NCBI GenBank assembly: GCA_900540205.1
Contig: UQER01000016.1
Location: 4,376-68,375 of the forward strand
DNA: 64,000 bases
DNA from: an uncultured Porphyromonadaceae bacterium
GTDB taxonomy: Bacteria > Bacteroidota > Bacteroidia > Bacteroidales > Muribaculaceae
Reading direction: 5' to 3'
How positions within the stretch are numbered: position 1 is the stretch's first letter; every line of letters starts with the position of its first letter. Shown piece by piece: positions 17,719-27,110 of this stretch. Under the pieces are notes generated by a model. That model saw nothing but the letters and a program-made list of their open reading frames with translations. It made no database searches and was not told the DNA's origin. Made by a program: the position numbers and the translations under genes.

Positions 17719-18343
17719 ATGCGGTTGTGATGTGGTTTACAGGATTTTTGTGGTGAATATTGATTGATGCAGGTGAACATTGGTTTAACAACTGCAACGG
17801 GAGCATTGTTTGTAGGATTGCATCCTAAGATGCCGTGAAGATACGAAAAAAAACGAAACCGGGCTCGATTCGCATCGATCCCGGCTCCTTCCTTATTGGC
17901 ATTTGTATATGAAACAAACTTATCAGTATTCGTTATGAATAGGCCGTGCTGCGTTGGTCAACGAGGCCGTGCCGTAGTTCGTTATATACTCCAATTAATC
18001 AATCATTCATTCAATCAATCATTACATTCAATCATTATTATATTATGAGGAACGCTTTTGCCAAGCGTGTGGTTGCTCTATCGCAATGTGCAGCGGACAC
18101 AGGGGCAGGCATTGTAGGTTGCTTGCATTGCAAGCAAGGCATATCAATCAGAAAAGTTGTCAGTGCCTGGAAGTTTTTCTTGGTATCATTCAAGCACCGG
18201 ATGTTAGTGTTTTCTGATTTGGTGCCTCCGTTTCCGTTTGCAGAGCAAATTAACGAAAAAAGTATAAACCAAAAAACTGCTTGGTGCTTAAATTATGTTA
18301 ATGTTGCCATTGCGTCCACATGTATGCGTGTTGTCGCGCATTT
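17719..18343. other. 625-bp non-coding stretch between CNNM gene and tilS
   Basis: No convincing gene. It holds a minus-strand terminator (17847-17892), an AATCA/ATTC-rich low-complexity stretch (about 17995-18042), and a short palindrome TTGCTTGCA-t-TGCAAGCAA (18119-18137). A plus-strand frame opens here and runs into the antisense of tilS, but has no RBS-like or protein-family features. Confidence 0.6.
17847..17892 (-). terminator. Terminator with no obvious gene before it
   Basis: On minus: GCCGGGATCGAT-gcga-ATCGAGCCCGGT followed by TTCGTTTTTTTT. The stem is about 10-11 bp with one mismatch, with eight T at 17847-17854. The nearest upstream minus-strand gene, tilS, ends 450 nt away. A -7 box TAAGTTTG lies at 17915-17922 on minus, only about 20 nt before the stem. 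A short RNA of about 60 nt could be made. Confidence 0.6.
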
Positions 18344-19729
18344 TTATGCATTATTACATCTTATTTTCAATATTTTTTTGGTTAAACCGCTCACTGGAAA
18401 ATGACGCGACGCCCTTATGCCCGGAATCCACAAAATCGTCTTTCCGGCCGTCAGGAGCCATTTTTCGCTTTTTTCAGCCACGGAGAGGTGAGCATTGCTG
18501 AATATGTCGCTCACCAGTTTCGTTCCATGCATGCCAAACGGCGCCATGCGGTCAGAAATATTCCATTTTCGTAGCGAGAGTATCCGGGTGTTACCGATTA
18601 ATGCGTCGAAATCAAGCCAAAGCGTATGGTTGTCGCGCGACGGAGTGAAATCCCGTGGGTCGACGAGTGAAAAATGCAGAGGGAGCGGAGTGTGTACGGT
18701 GCCGGCACGAAGTGCGGCGGCTATGTCTATGTCAATCCGCGCGTCGGATTCAGGGCGTATGGCGGATGTATCTGTGGGGATGAGGTGCCCGCGGTCGAGA
18801 AGCCATTGGCCGTGGCCGTCGGTGGCAAAAACTTTTCCGCTTGCTCCGGAGTTGTATGCCTTAACGATATTCTCGACTACAGGCATAGGGCAGCCTCCGA
18901 ATTCTGCATTGCTGAGAATGTGCCACAGCAGCGTTGTGCCGCAACGTCGCCGCATAACGGCCTGCAGGTCGATGCAGCCGGCTGCATCAGTGCATTCTGC
19001 AGCTTCGTCGGCCACAAGTTCCGCCAGAAGCCTGCGGTCGGCGTCGAGGTTGGATGCAGTGGTGAGCACACCTGTGGAAAACGTGGGGAACGCTTCGCGG
19101 ATCTGCGGCAGCAGGCGGTTGCGCCACATGTTGCGTCGGCAGTCCGTCAGGGCGTTGGTCGAGTCTGTCACATAAGGCAGTCCCCGTATGGCAAGAAAAT
19201 CGAGAATGTCGGCGCGTGTCACCGTCAGCAGCGGGCGCACAAAGCGGTCGCGGTGTGCGGGGATGCCGCACAGGCCTTTCATTCCGGTTCCACGCGTGAG
19301 GTTGAGCATGAATGTCTCCACCGAGTCGTCGGCGTGGTGCCCCAGGGCGATGCACTGCAGTTGCCTCGGCGGCTTGTCAGCATGCATGCCAAGTTCTGTG
19401 TCGAACCAGTTGTAGCGCAGCCGTCGGCATGCCATCTCCACCGATTCGCCTGTGGCGGCGCGTTCAGCTTCGGTGTCGAACTCCACACACCGGAACTCGC
19501 AACCCAGCCGGTCGGCCATGCTGCGGGCAAACTCCTCGTCGCGCATGCTTTCCTGCCCGCGCAGATGGAAGTTGCAGTGCAAAGCCACGCATCTGAAACC
19601 TGCGGCAGCCGTGGCGGCAAGAAGAGCCACCGAATCAGGCCCCCCGCTGAAGGCCACGCCAACCGGACGGTCGCTGTGGATTCCCGCTTTGCGGTAAAAT
19701 TCTGTTACTTCGGCTTGCAGCATATACAA
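18344..19729 (-). CDS. tilS: tRNA(Ile)-lysidine synthetase
   Basis: Converts C34 of the CAU-anticodon tRNA-Ile to lysidine, an essential decoding step. 461 aa. The ATP-pyrophosphatase PP-loop SGGPDS is at residues 28-33. CVALHCNFHLRGQESMRDE, ALGHHADDSVETFMLNLTRGTG and RPLLTVTRADI are TilS motifs. The C-terminal domain contains IPGIRASRHFPV. An ATG two codons downstream (19723) is an equally good start. The next upstream gene on the strand, the histidine phosphatase, is 17 nt away. Confidence 0.94.
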   Translation of the reverse strand: MYMLQAEVTEFYRKAGIHSDRPVGVAFSGGPDSVALLAATAAAGFRCVALHCNFHLRGQESMRDEEFARSMADRLGCEFRCVEFDTEAERAATGESVEMACRRLRYNWFDTELGMHADKPPRQLQCIALGHHADDSVETFMLNLTRGTGMKGLCGIPAHRDRFVRPLLTVTRADILDFLAIRGLPYVTDSTNALTDCRRNMWRNRLLPQIREAFPTFSTGVLTTASNLDADRRLLAELVADEAAECTDAAGCIDLQAVMRRRCGTTLLWHILSNAEFGGCPMPVVENIVKAYNSGASGKVFATDGHGQWLLDRGHLIPTDTSAIRPESDARIDIDIAAALRAGTVHTPLPLHFSLVDPRDFTPSRDNHTLWLDFDALIGNTRILSLRKWNISDRMAPFGMHGTKLVSDIFSNAHLSVAEKSEKWLLTAGKTILWIPGIRASRHFPVSGLTKKILKIRCNNA

Positions 19730-19746
19730 TGATGGGCTTGTGTGGA

Positions 19747-21012
19747 CTAAATCTGCATGTGAAGCGGCAGGCAGCGGGTGAGGTAGGCGCGTGCCTCGTT
19801 CCAGGGGATTATGGTGGTGTCCGGAGTGTTGGGGTTGATTGCCACCGGAATCTCGTTGAGGTCGAAACGAACATACATGCGCCCTTTGGCCGATTTGAAA
19901 AGTATAATCTGCAGATTGGCGGCCATCGGCACGACATCGAAGTCCCTCCAGTGCAGGGCCACGGTGTCGAAATAGTTCGTCAGATAGTAGCAGCCGGGGA
20001 TACGCATAAGCGACAGCAGCGGCATCAGGGTCTCGGCATGTCCGAAACGCAATTCCACGCTTGCCTTGTTCTCGCCGCGGGCAGCGGCGTCTGTGGTGTC
20101 GATCAGATTTTGGAGGAGGTCGGCGGCAATGTCGGCCGGTTCAACCGAGAGGGTCGTGGCCGTGCGCCGCAGGTAATGGCCGAGGTTCTCGCATGCCCAC
20201 AGGCTGTTGAGTTCCTCAAGTGTGAAATAGTGCAGCAGATTGATGGGTACGCCCATCGCGGGGAGTCCGCGGAGCACGCTGTAAGCATCCCACGAAAGCT
20301 TGGCCGCATCCTTGTTTGAAAGATATTTGGCATCGGTGACCAGACGGCGTGCCGGTGCGGCCGGTGCTGTGGTTTCGAAAAACATGTCGTACGGCGCCTC
20401 CCAGGGTTTCTGTTTCGCCCATTCCACATAGCTTTCAATCACATCGAATGGTCTTAGCAGCAGGGAATTCTGACGACCGGACGACGTGGCGATCTCTACC
20501 GAATTGTTCAGCCGGTCGAGCTGGTGGGTGAATTCGTACATGCTCATGACGCAGCGGGGTGCGTATGAACTGATGGCGTTCACTTTGGTGTCGCGGAAAA
20601 GGGTGGGGAACGTGCGGAACATGCGGGATGCTATGCCTCGCTGTTCGGCCATTCCAAGTGAATCGAGCGCTCCCCAGCGGTTGTGCGACATCTCGATTAT
20701 GTTCCCGACCACGGCAAGCATCTCTTTCCCTAAAGGGGAGAGCACGCCGGCCGAGTCGGCTGCGGCGAGCCTGCGGGCCAGTTTCACCGATGCGTTGGGC
20801 GAGGAGAGGAACCGTGCTCCATGCCGGCCGATATGATTGATGAACACCGGTGTCAGTGAATCAGGAACTGCTATGCGTGCTTCAGGCACGGGATATGGTT
20901 TGGCCGAACCGAGGCAGTCGTCTGCCGGGTAAGAGGTTGCCGTCGGATCGGTTTGTGCGCCGACGGCCCAGCACATCAATATGGCGGCGGATATGAGTAA
21001 AAAACGCTTCAT
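19747..21012 (-). CDS. Secreted clade-2 histidine phosphatase (MINPP/phytase-like)
   Basis: Likely phosphomonoesterase acting on inositol phosphates or similar substrates. I use the ATG at 21010-21012 (421 aa), which gives a clean signal peptide MKRFLLISAAILMCWAVGAQ. The catalytic RHGARF motif follows NHIG (about residue 58), and the proton-donor motif appears as GHAETLMPLL in the C-terminal half. Both match clade-2 histidine acid phosphatases. Bacteroides thetaiotaomicron has a characterised MINPP of this class, so phytate hydrolysis is a reasonable hypothesis. The real substrate cannot be read from the sequence. Confidence 0.87.
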   Translation of the reverse strand: MKRFLLISAAILMCWAVGAQTDPTATSYPADDCLGSAKPYPVPEARIAVPDSLTPVFINHIGRHGARFLSSPNASVKLARRLAAADSAGVLSPLGKEMLAVVGNIIEMSHNRWGALDSLGMAEQRGIASRMFRTFPTLFRDTKVNAISSYAPRCVMSMYEFTHQLDRLNNSVEIATSSGRQNSLLLRPFDVIESYVEWAKQKPWEAPYDMFFETTAPAAPARRLVTDAKYLSNKDAAKLSWDAYSVLRGLPAMGVPINLLHYFTLEELNSLWACENLGHYLRRTATTLSVEPADIAADLLQNLIDTTDAAARGENKASVELRFGHAETLMPLLSLMRIPGCYYLTNYFDTVALHWRDFDVVPMAANLQIILFKSAKGRMYVRFDLNEIPVAINPNTPDTTIIPWNEARAYLTRCLPLHMQI

Positions 21013-21039
21013 TGTGGTACGCATTAAGCGGTTTATTAG

Positions 21040-21047
21040 TATCTTTG
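21040..21047 (+). promoter_or_regulatory. -7 box for the TPR-folP-cdaA operon
   Basis: TATCTTTG fits TAnnTTTG and lies 26 nt before the ATG of the TPR gene. No exact -33 TTTG at 19-21 nt. Confidence 0.5.
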
Positions 21048-21073
21048 TGATTATTGTTCAAAAATAGTAAATA

Positions 21074-21346
21074 ATGGCCGAAGAAAAAAATTTAGGTAAA
21101 ATAAGCGGACCGGATGCCGCCGAGAAGGCTCTGGCCGATATTGACCGCCGCCTGGCGCAGAATCCCGCCGATGCCGCACTGCTTGTGGAACGTGGCAAGC
21201 TGCTCTGGGGGCTTGACCGCCGTGGAGAGGCCATAAGCGCGTATGAGCAGGCTGCCGCCATCGATCCGCAGGGACCGGCCGCGCCGCTGCTTGAACATAC
21301 ACGTGCCATCATGGATTTTTTCAATCCCGATCTGCTCAATCCCTGA
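21074..21346 (+). CDS. Small TPR-like protein
   Basis: 90 aa, no signal peptide. DAAEKALADIDRRLAQNPADAALLVERGKLLWGLDRRGEAISAYEQAAAIDPQG is one and a half tetratricopeptide repeats; the W-x-L-x-R-x-x-E-A-I-x-A-Y-E-x-A pattern is diagnostic. Probably a small protein-interaction adaptor. It is the first gene before folP and cdaA, with an A-rich, SD-free leader. The role is unknown. Confidence 0.8.
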   Translation: MAEEKNLGKISGPDAAEKALADIDRRLAQNPADAALLVERGKLLWGLDRRGEAISAYEQAAAIDPQGPAAPLLEHTRAIMDFFNPDLLNP

Positions 21347-21433
21347 CCGGCATGACCAATGAACAGTTTTTCAGTTCCGGAGTGTAATAATGTCAGCCAA
21401 ATTTTTTTATCAGTCGAAACACAGAACAATGCA

Positions 21434-22276
21434 ATGAAGTTCAGACCATTCTCGCTAAATCTTAAGGGACGCCTGACGGAATATGACCATCCGGCTGTGA
21501 TGGGTATTCTCAATGTTACGCCCGATTCGTTTTACGCCGGTTCCAGAGTTACAGGCACTGTTGAGTTGCACCGCCGCGTAGAGCGTATGCTCGCTCAGGG
21601 GGCGGATATCATAGATGTAGGAGGATATTCCTCGCGTCCGGGAGCCGATGATGTCAGCCCCGAGGAGGAGATGGCGCGTGTGCGGCGTGGTGTTGAAGCC
21701 ATACGCCGCGTGTCGGCCGATATTCCGGTGTCGGTCGATACGTTCCGTGCCGATGTGGCGCGCCATGCAGTGCTCGACTGGGGAGCCGACATTGTCAACG
21801 ACATATCCGGAGGTGCAATCGACAGCGGAATGTTCCCCACGGTGGCTGAGCTGAAAGTCCCGTACGTACTCATGCACATGCGCGGCACGCCTGCCACCAT
21901 GCAGACAATGACCGACTATGAGGATGTCACAGCCGATGTGGTGGCCGAGCTCTCAGGGCTTATGCACCGGTTGGAGCTGGCCGGTGTTGCCGATATAATA
22001 ATCGATCCCGGATTCGGATTCGCCAAGACACTCGACCAGAATTACGAACTTATGAGGCACCTGCCGCAGATGGCGCAGCTGCTCGGCAAACCGGTACTTG
22101 TGGGTATATCGCGCAAATCTATGATTACCAAACTTCTTTCTGTTACTGCCGACGAGGCATTGCCCGGAACAGTGGCACTCAACACCTTCGCCCTGCTCAA
22201 CGGAGCCTCGATTCTGCGTGTCCACGACGTGGAAGCCGCCGTGCAGGCTGTCAGAATAGTTTCCCGACTTTCTTGA
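21434..22276 (+). CDS. folP: Dihydropteroate synthase
   Basis: Condenses p-aminobenzoate with hydroxymethyl-dihydropterin pyrophosphate in folate synthesis; the sulfonamide target. The start at 21434 (MKFRPFSLNLKGRL, 280 aa) fits the family; a longer frame from 21359 adds an unlikely 25-residue leader. MGILNVTPDSF (residues 23-33), IIDVGGYSSRPGADDVSPEEE, VSVDTFRADVARHAV and DPGFGFAKT are the conserved barrel motifs. Followed 48 nt later by cdaA, a known Bacteroidota arrangement. Confidence 0.96.
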   Translation: MKFRPFSLNLKGRLTEYDHPAVMGILNVTPDSFYAGSRVTGTVELHRRVERMLAQGADIIDVGGYSSRPGADDVSPEEEMARVRRGVEAIRRVSADIPVSVDTFRADVARHAVLDWGADIVNDISGGAIDSGMFPTVAELKVPYVLMHMRGTPATMQTMTDYEDVTADVVAELSGLMHRLELAGVADIIIDPGFGFAKTLDQNYELMRHLPQMAQLLGKPVLVGISRKSMITKLLSVTADEALPGTVALNTFALLNGASILRVHDVEAAVQAVRIVSRLS

Positions 22277-22324
22277 AAATCCTATAAAGTTTATTTCCGA
22301 CCGACACCTAACCGCTTTTCCGTC

Positions 22325-23101
22325 ATGATTGAATCGTTTGGCATCAAGGATGTTCTTGACATAGTGATAGTGGCTCTGATTCTCTACTATCTTTACAAGA
22401 TAATGAAGGAGTCCGGCACAATCAACATCTTTTATGGTGTGCTGGCCTTTATTCTTGTGTGGGTCGTGGCAGCCGAGATTCTGGAGATGAAGCTTATCGG
22501 CACGATTCTTGACAAGGTGATGAGTATCGGCCTGCTGATTCTCGTGATTATTTTCCAGGACCAGATCAAACGGTTTCTGGTGGAACTCGGCTCGAAAAAA
22601 CGCTGGAAGTTTCTCACCGGGATGTTCCATCACCGAGGCAAGGACGGCGGGGAGGACCTGCATTCGCGTGTGATGCCGATTGTGTATGCCTGCATGAACA
22701 TGTCGAAAAGCAAGACCGGCGCACTCATTGTGATACAGCAGGACGTGCCCCTCGAAAATTACGAAAAGAGCGGTGACATTATTGATGCCGAAATCAACAG
22801 CCGCCTGATAGAGAACATATTTTTCAAGAATTCACCGCTTCACGACGGTGCAATGATTATTGACGGTGGCAAAATCAAGGCTGCCGGATGCATTCTGCCT
22901 GTAAGTCACGACACCAACGTGCCGCGTTCGCTGGGGCTGCGCCACCGGTCGGCGCTCGGCATTTCGCAGGCTACCGATGCTTTTGCAATTGTTGTGAGCG
23001 AGGAGACGGGCAACATCTCGGTGGCGCACCGCGGGCAACTCACCACGCGACTCAGCTCCACAGAGCTTGAAAAACGCCTGAGTCATCTGTCGGTCATCTG
23101 A
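22325..23101 (+). CDS. cdaA: Diadenylate cyclase CdaA
   Basis: Makes c-di-AMP from two ATP at the membrane. 258 aa. Three hydrophobic N-terminal helices (about 10-30, 35-52, 60-82) are followed by a DAC domain. The catalytic motifs are DGAMII (D174-G175-A176) and RHRSALG (R206-H207-R208), as in DisA/CdaA enzymes. No CdaR/YbbR gene is adjacent. It faces a class A PBP with an 11-nt gap. c-di-AMP is widely tied to cell-wall and potassium homeostasis. Confidence 0.95.
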   Translation: MIESFGIKDVLDIVIVALILYYLYKIMKESGTINIFYGVLAFILVWVVAAEILEMKLIGTILDKVMSIGLLILVIIFQDQIKRFLVELGSKKRWKFLTGMFHHRGKDGGEDLHSRVMPIVYACMNMSKSKTGALIVIQQDVPLENYEKSGDIIDAEINSRLIENIFFKNSPLHDGAMIIDGGKIKAAGCILPVSHDTNVPRSLGLRHRSALGISQATDAFAIVVSEETGNISVAHRGQLTTRLSSTELEKRLSHLSVI

Positions 23102-23112
23102 CCACCCCACAA

Positions 23113-25488
23113 TCAGTCGAACACATCGGCAATCGATTCTGTGACTTCCTCGCCTTCAGGCACCTCTTCCCAGAATTCCTTGTCGCATAGTCCGGAGAAA
23201 TCAACGTCAAACACGCTGTTCTGCGAGTAATGCAGCGTGGGGTCGGCGTAAACACGTTTCATGTACTGGCCATAGATGGGGAGCGCCATTGCTGCACCCT
23301 GGCCGTTGGCCATGGAGTTGAAATGGATGTAGCGCTCGTCGCCGCCTACCCAGACGCCCGACACCAGATCGGGGGTGAAGCCCATGAACCATCCGTCGGC
23401 ATTGTAGTTGGTGGTTCCGGTCTTGCCGCCCATCTGTGCCGTAATGTTGTAGGGAGCGCGGCGCACACGGTTGCCCGTACCGCCGTCCACCACATTGAGC
23501 AGCATCGACAGGATTTTGGCATACGCTTTTTCCGATATCACCTCGGTGTGGGTGGTGTTGAATTCCGAAATTACGTTGCCGTTGGCATCGGCTATGGAGG
23601 TGACGAACACCGGAGTGGCGCGCATGCCGTTGTTGGCGTAGGCCGTGTAGGCTCCCACCATCTCCTTGATCGACACTTCGCACGAGCCGAGGCAGAGCGA
23701 CATCACTGGGTCTATGTGGTTGGTGATGCCGAAGTTGTGCATGTTGCGCACAAGGGTGGTAGGCGACAGCTGTGCCATGAGCCGGGCCGAAATCCAGTTG
23801 TTCGAGTTGGTGAGCGCCCAGCGGAGGTCGACCATCTCGCCCACACGGGCCGAGCCGGAGTTGCGTGGTGCCCAGGGGCGTCCGTTCTCGTCGGTGAACA
23901 CCGGCTGTGTGTTCGACATCATATCGCACGGGGTGAAGCCCTCCTCCATGGCATATGTGTAGAGGAACGGCTTTATGGTGGAGCCTATCTGGCGGCGTCC
24001 GCTCGAAACCATATCATATTGGAAGAACGAGAAATTGGGGCCTCCCACGTAGGCTTTCACATGGCCGTTGCGGGGGTCCATGCTCATGAAGCCTGTACGC
24101 AGGAAGTGCTTCTGCCAGAGCAGCGAGTCGCGCGGGGTCATGATGGTGTCGACCACACCTTCGTAGGAGAACACGTTCATTTCGCGTGGTGTGTTGAATG
24201 ATTTCGTGATTTCCTCGTCGGATGCTCCGGCCGCCTTGAGCACGCGGTAGCGCTCGGTCTGGCGTATGGCATGGTTTATAAGATTCTCTATCTTCACGTT
24301 GCCAAGCTCGGTGGCATTGGAAGTGTAGGGGGCATTGCGCTGGCCGCGTTTTTCGCGGAAGAAGGCTTTCTGGAGCGAACTCATGTGCGACTGCACCGCC
24401 TCTTCGGCATACTGCTGCATGCGGGAGTCGATGGTGGTGTGGATTTTGAGTCCGTCGGAATAGATGTCGTATTTCGAGCCGTCGGGTTTGGGATTCTTCT
24501 CAATCCATCCGAACAGCGGATTCTCCTCCCACGCAATCGAGTCGTCGACAAATTTCTGCATGTCCCATGAGCGGTAGTCGGAGCGCACAGGTTTCTTGGC
24601 CGAAAGGATGCGGCGCAGCTCTTCGCGGAAATATGGTGCCAGACCCTCCTTGTGGTCCACGCGGTGGAACTTCAGGGTGAGCGGAAGCTGCTTGAGCGAA
24701 TCGGCCTGGGCTGCAGTGAGCATCCCCTGTTTCTCCATCTGCTCGAACACGGTGTTGCGCCTCTGACGGGTGCGTTCGTTGTGGCGCACGGGGTTGTAGT
24801 AAGCGGGGTTCTTCACCATGCCCACAAGTGTGGCGGCCTCCTCGATGTTGAGCTCGTTGGCGTTTTTGCCGAAATAAACGTGTGCGGCCGATTTGATGCC
24901 CACGGCATTGTAAAGGAAGTCGAACTGGTTGAGATACATCTTTATGATCTCGTCCTTAGAGTAGTAGCGCTCGAGTTTTACGGCAATCATCCACTCGATA
25001 GGCTTCTGCAGGGCGCGGTCGAGCAGGTTGTGGGTTGTGGGTGAGTAGAGCTGTTTGGCCAGCTGCTGGGTTATGGTTGAGCCGCCGCCGGCATTTTTCT
25101 GCTGCATCACCAGTGTCTTTACGAACACGCGCATGAAGGCGCGCATGTCGATGCCCGAATGGTCGAGGAAACGGGAGTCCTCCGTGGCTATGAGGGCGTC
25201 GATCACGTGCTGGGATATCTCGTTGTAGTCGGCATAGACACGGTTGCCGGAGTTGCGGTAGTAGCGTCCCATCTCCTTGCCGTCGGAAGTGTAGAGCACT
25301 GTGGCGAATTTGTCGTTGGGATTCTTCAGCTCTTCGATAGGGGGCATGTAGCCTATCCATCCGTTATATATCAGAAGGAAAAAGACAATCATAGCAGCGA
25401 ACCCGATGGCAAACGCAGTCCATATGAGTTTTATAATGGAGCGGTTGCGCCGGGCACGGCTGTCGGAATCTATATTCTTTGCTATCAT
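23113..25488 (-). CDS. Class A penicillin-binding protein (PBP1A-like)
   Basis: Bifunctional peptidoglycan glycosyltransferase/transpeptidase anchored in the inner membrane. 791 aa. One TM helix at about 19-41. GT51 domain: ATEDSRFLDHSGIDMRAF and GGSTITQQLAKQLYSP. Transpeptidase: GSTIKPFLY (SxxK), TNSNNW (SxN) and GGKTGTTNYNADGWFMG (KTG). Family names mrcA or ponA would fit. It has its own -7 box in the divergent region with the HEAT-repeat gene. Confidence 0.95.
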   Translation of the reverse strand: MIAKNIDSDSRARRNRSIIKLIWTAFAIGFAAMIVFFLLIYNGWIGYMPPIEELKNPNDKFATVLYTSDGKEMGRYYRNSGNRVYADYNEISQHVIDALIATEDSRFLDHSGIDMRAFMRVFVKTLVMQQKNAGGGSTITQQLAKQLYSPTTHNLLDRALQKPIEWMIAVKLERYYSKDEIIKMYLNQFDFLYNAVGIKSAAHVYFGKNANELNIEEAATLVGMVKNPAYYNPVRHNERTRQRRNTVFEQMEKQGMLTAAQADSLKQLPLTLKFHRVDHKEGLAPYFREELRRILSAKKPVRSDYRSWDMQKFVDDSIAWEENPLFGWIEKNPKPDGSKYDIYSDGLKIHTTIDSRMQQYAEEAVQSHMSSLQKAFFREKRGQRNAPYTSNATELGNVKIENLINHAIRQTERYRVLKAAGASDEEITKSFNTPREMNVFSYEGVVDTIMTPRDSLLWQKHFLRTGFMSMDPRNGHVKAYVGGPNFSFFQYDMVSSGRRQIGSTIKPFLYTYAMEEGFTPCDMMSNTQPVFTDENGRPWAPRNSGSARVGEMVDLRWALTNSNNWISARLMAQLSPTTLVRNMHNFGITNHIDPVMSLCLGSCEVSIKEMVGAYTAYANNGMRATPVFVTSIADANGNVISEFNTTHTEVISEKAYAKILSMLLNVVDGGTGNRVRRAPYNITAQMGGKTGTTNYNADGWFMGFTPDLVSGVWVGGDERYIHFNSMANGQGAAMALPIYGQYMKRVYADPTLHYSQNSVFDVDFSGLCDKEFWEEVPEGEEVTESIADVFD

Positions 25489-25568
25489 TTTGTTGCCTGT
25501 GTGCTATATATGCGAAATGTGTCGATGGTGGATGGCGGCAGGCTCTGTGGCATGCCGCATGCAATCGG

Positions 25569-25576
25569 CAAAGTTA
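25569..25576 (-). promoter_or_regulatory. -7 box for the PBP gene
   Basis: Plus-strand CAAAGTTA reads TAACTTTG on minus. Leader to the ATG about 75 nt. The -33 is weak (ATTG at 22 nt). Confidence 0.45.
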
Positions 25577-25629
25577 AGAAATAATCGCTGAAATTGCCCA
25601 ATCGGCGCCGATAATGAAAGGTTATTTTG

Positions 25630-25637
25630 TAAATTTG
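25630..25637 (+). promoter_or_regulatory. -7 box for the DNA alkylation repair-like gene
   Basis: TAAATTTG matches TAnnTTTG; leader about 35 nt. A second match, TACATTTG at 25669-25676, abuts the start codon and is unlikely to be used. Confidence 0.45.
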
Positions 25638-25679
25638 TGGTGAAACACCGTCACACTTTAAATTACTTTACATTTGGAT

Positions 25680-26291
25680 ATGCACAACCACCAAGCCACC
25701 AATGCCTGCGACTGTGAGCGCGACCTTCCCGAATTCAACCTGATGCAGACTGTGAAACGGCGCTTTTTCGCCATGCGCAACGGGGCGCTTGCCGAGCAGA
25801 TGCGCTCACGCGGTCTGACGTACCGCATAAATTTCGGGCTTAATCTTCCGCAGATCAAGGAAATCGCAGCCGATGTAACGGCGTCCGTTCCTCACACCAA
25901 AGAGCTTATTGACCTTTCAATGGAACTTTGGGCCAATGAGGCCACGCGCGAAAGCCGTCTGATGGCTCCCATGATTTTCCCGGCGGATGTGTTCACCCGC
26001 CAGCTTGCGGAAAAATGGCTTTCCGAGGCGCAGACGGTGGAGGTGGCGGATGTGCTGTGCCATGCGTTGCTGCGCAAATGCGGATTCGCCTATGATGTGG
26101 CCATTGAGTTGCTGCAGCGTCCGGATGCTTCGGATATGAACCGCTACGCAGCCCTCCGGTTGCTTCTGAACCTGGTGGTTACCGGTGCTGTGGGTGCCGC
26201 TGAAACGCAACAGGCCGCCATCGACGAGCAACGGCGGGCCTGCAGTCTCACTCAGGGTGTTGCGGCGCAACTGCTAAGTGAGTTTGAATGA
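25680..26291 (+). CDS. DNA alkylation repair-like HEAT-repeat protein
   Basis: 203 aa from the ATG at 25680. An all-helical protein: LIDLSMELWANEATRESRLMAPMIF, LAEKWLSEAQTVEVADVLCHALLRK and NRYAALRLLLNLVV are typical blocks of AlkD-like HEAT repeats. These enzymes remove or recognise alkylated bases. I cannot confirm the catalytic Asp/Trp residues, so DNA glycosylase activity is unproven. Divergent from the PBP gene. The TTG at 25674 is a less likely start. Confidence 0.75.
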   Translation: MHNHQATNACDCERDLPEFNLMQTVKRRFFAMRNGALAEQMRSRGLTYRINFGLNLPQIKEIAADVTASVPHTKELIDLSMELWANEATRESRLMAPMIFPADVFTRQLAEKWLSEAQTVEVADVLCHALLRKCGFAYDVAIELLQRPDASDMNRYAALRLLLNLVVTGAVGAAETQQAAIDEQRRACSLTQGVAAQLLSEFE

Positions 26292-26340
26292 ATGTAAGTT
26301 ATAAGGAAGGAACCGGAATCGGTTGATGATGTACGTGGCA

Positions 26341-26889
26341 TCAGCGGTCCACAATCAGGGTGAGCACGCCTGACGAATCGTAGCACACCTCTTCGAATAC
26401 GGGGTCGGCCGTATAGAGCCGGTAACCGTTCTTGCTGCGGCTTACCGATTCTATGCTCGATTTGAACCCGTTGTGCACGAGCAGATTGTAGAGCTTGCCG
26501 GGCACGATTGCTTTCAGCAGAGTGGGCGAAAGCGAATAGTTGGCCGGGGCCGAGATGCTGGTAAGGTTGCCTTTGGCATCGAACTCCATGTCGATGCCGT
26601 CGGCGAGCGAGAGGCTGAAGATGCCTGATATGTAGTTCTTTTCACAGCGAACCACCGCATGTCCGTCGCAATGCTTCTCGAGAAATTTTTTTGCTTTCGA
26701 CGGTATTTTTGAATAGTCGGTACTTCCGGCTATTGCCGGGCCGACGCCTGTATAGAATGTCGGTGATATCCCTCTCGGCATTACATCACTGCCGGCCTGT
26801 GCGAAAGCGCCGGTGATGCTGACAACCGACATGATTGCTCCGGCTATGACAGCCTGGATGCAGCGCAGTGTTTTGACAGTAGTTTTCAT
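26341..26889 (-). CDS. PepSY-like exported protein (second copy in window)
   Basis: 182 aa with a signal sequence (about 1-31, ending GAFAQA). Mature segment: KIPSKAKKFLEKHCDGHAVVRCEK and LADGIDMEFDAKGNLTSISAP, the same G-I-D-[MI]-[EK]-F-[DN] hairpin as the protein at 3937-4383. It is longer and more diverged, and contains extra Cys residues (HCDGH, RCEKN, EVCYD). Likely a periplasmic structural or binding protein. Convergent with the HEAT-repeat gene. No enzymatic signature. Confidence 0.7.
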   Translation of the reverse strand: MKTTVKTLRCIQAVIAGAIMSVVSITGAFAQAGSDVMPRGISPTFYTGVGPAIAGSTDYSKIPSKAKKFLEKHCDGHAVVRCEKNYISGIFSLSLADGIDMEFDAKGNLTSISAPANYSLSPTLLKAIVPGKLYNLLVHNGFKSSIESVSRSKNGYRLYTADPVFEEVCYDSSGVLTLIVDR

Positions 26890-27110
26890 ATCCCTTAGTG
26901 TGTTTTCAATTGAACGCTTTTGTGAGCAAAGTGTTTAATGCAGTGAGTGTTACATCTTTGTCACGTTCTTGATATTAAAACACTTGGGAGGTTTGTGGTG
27001 TTCACATCGGGAGATAAAAATATCCGGCTACTTACCTGCAAAAATGCCCGGATTTATTACAAAGGTGTGTAAAAACTTGTGCGGTTGGCCAGTTTTAATG
27101 TAATTTTGCA

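Noticed and set aside
17946..18404. Plus-strand frame of 152 codons in the tilS-CNNM gap
   Set aside because: No family motifs, no promoter or A-rich leader, passes through simple repeats and into antisense tilS.
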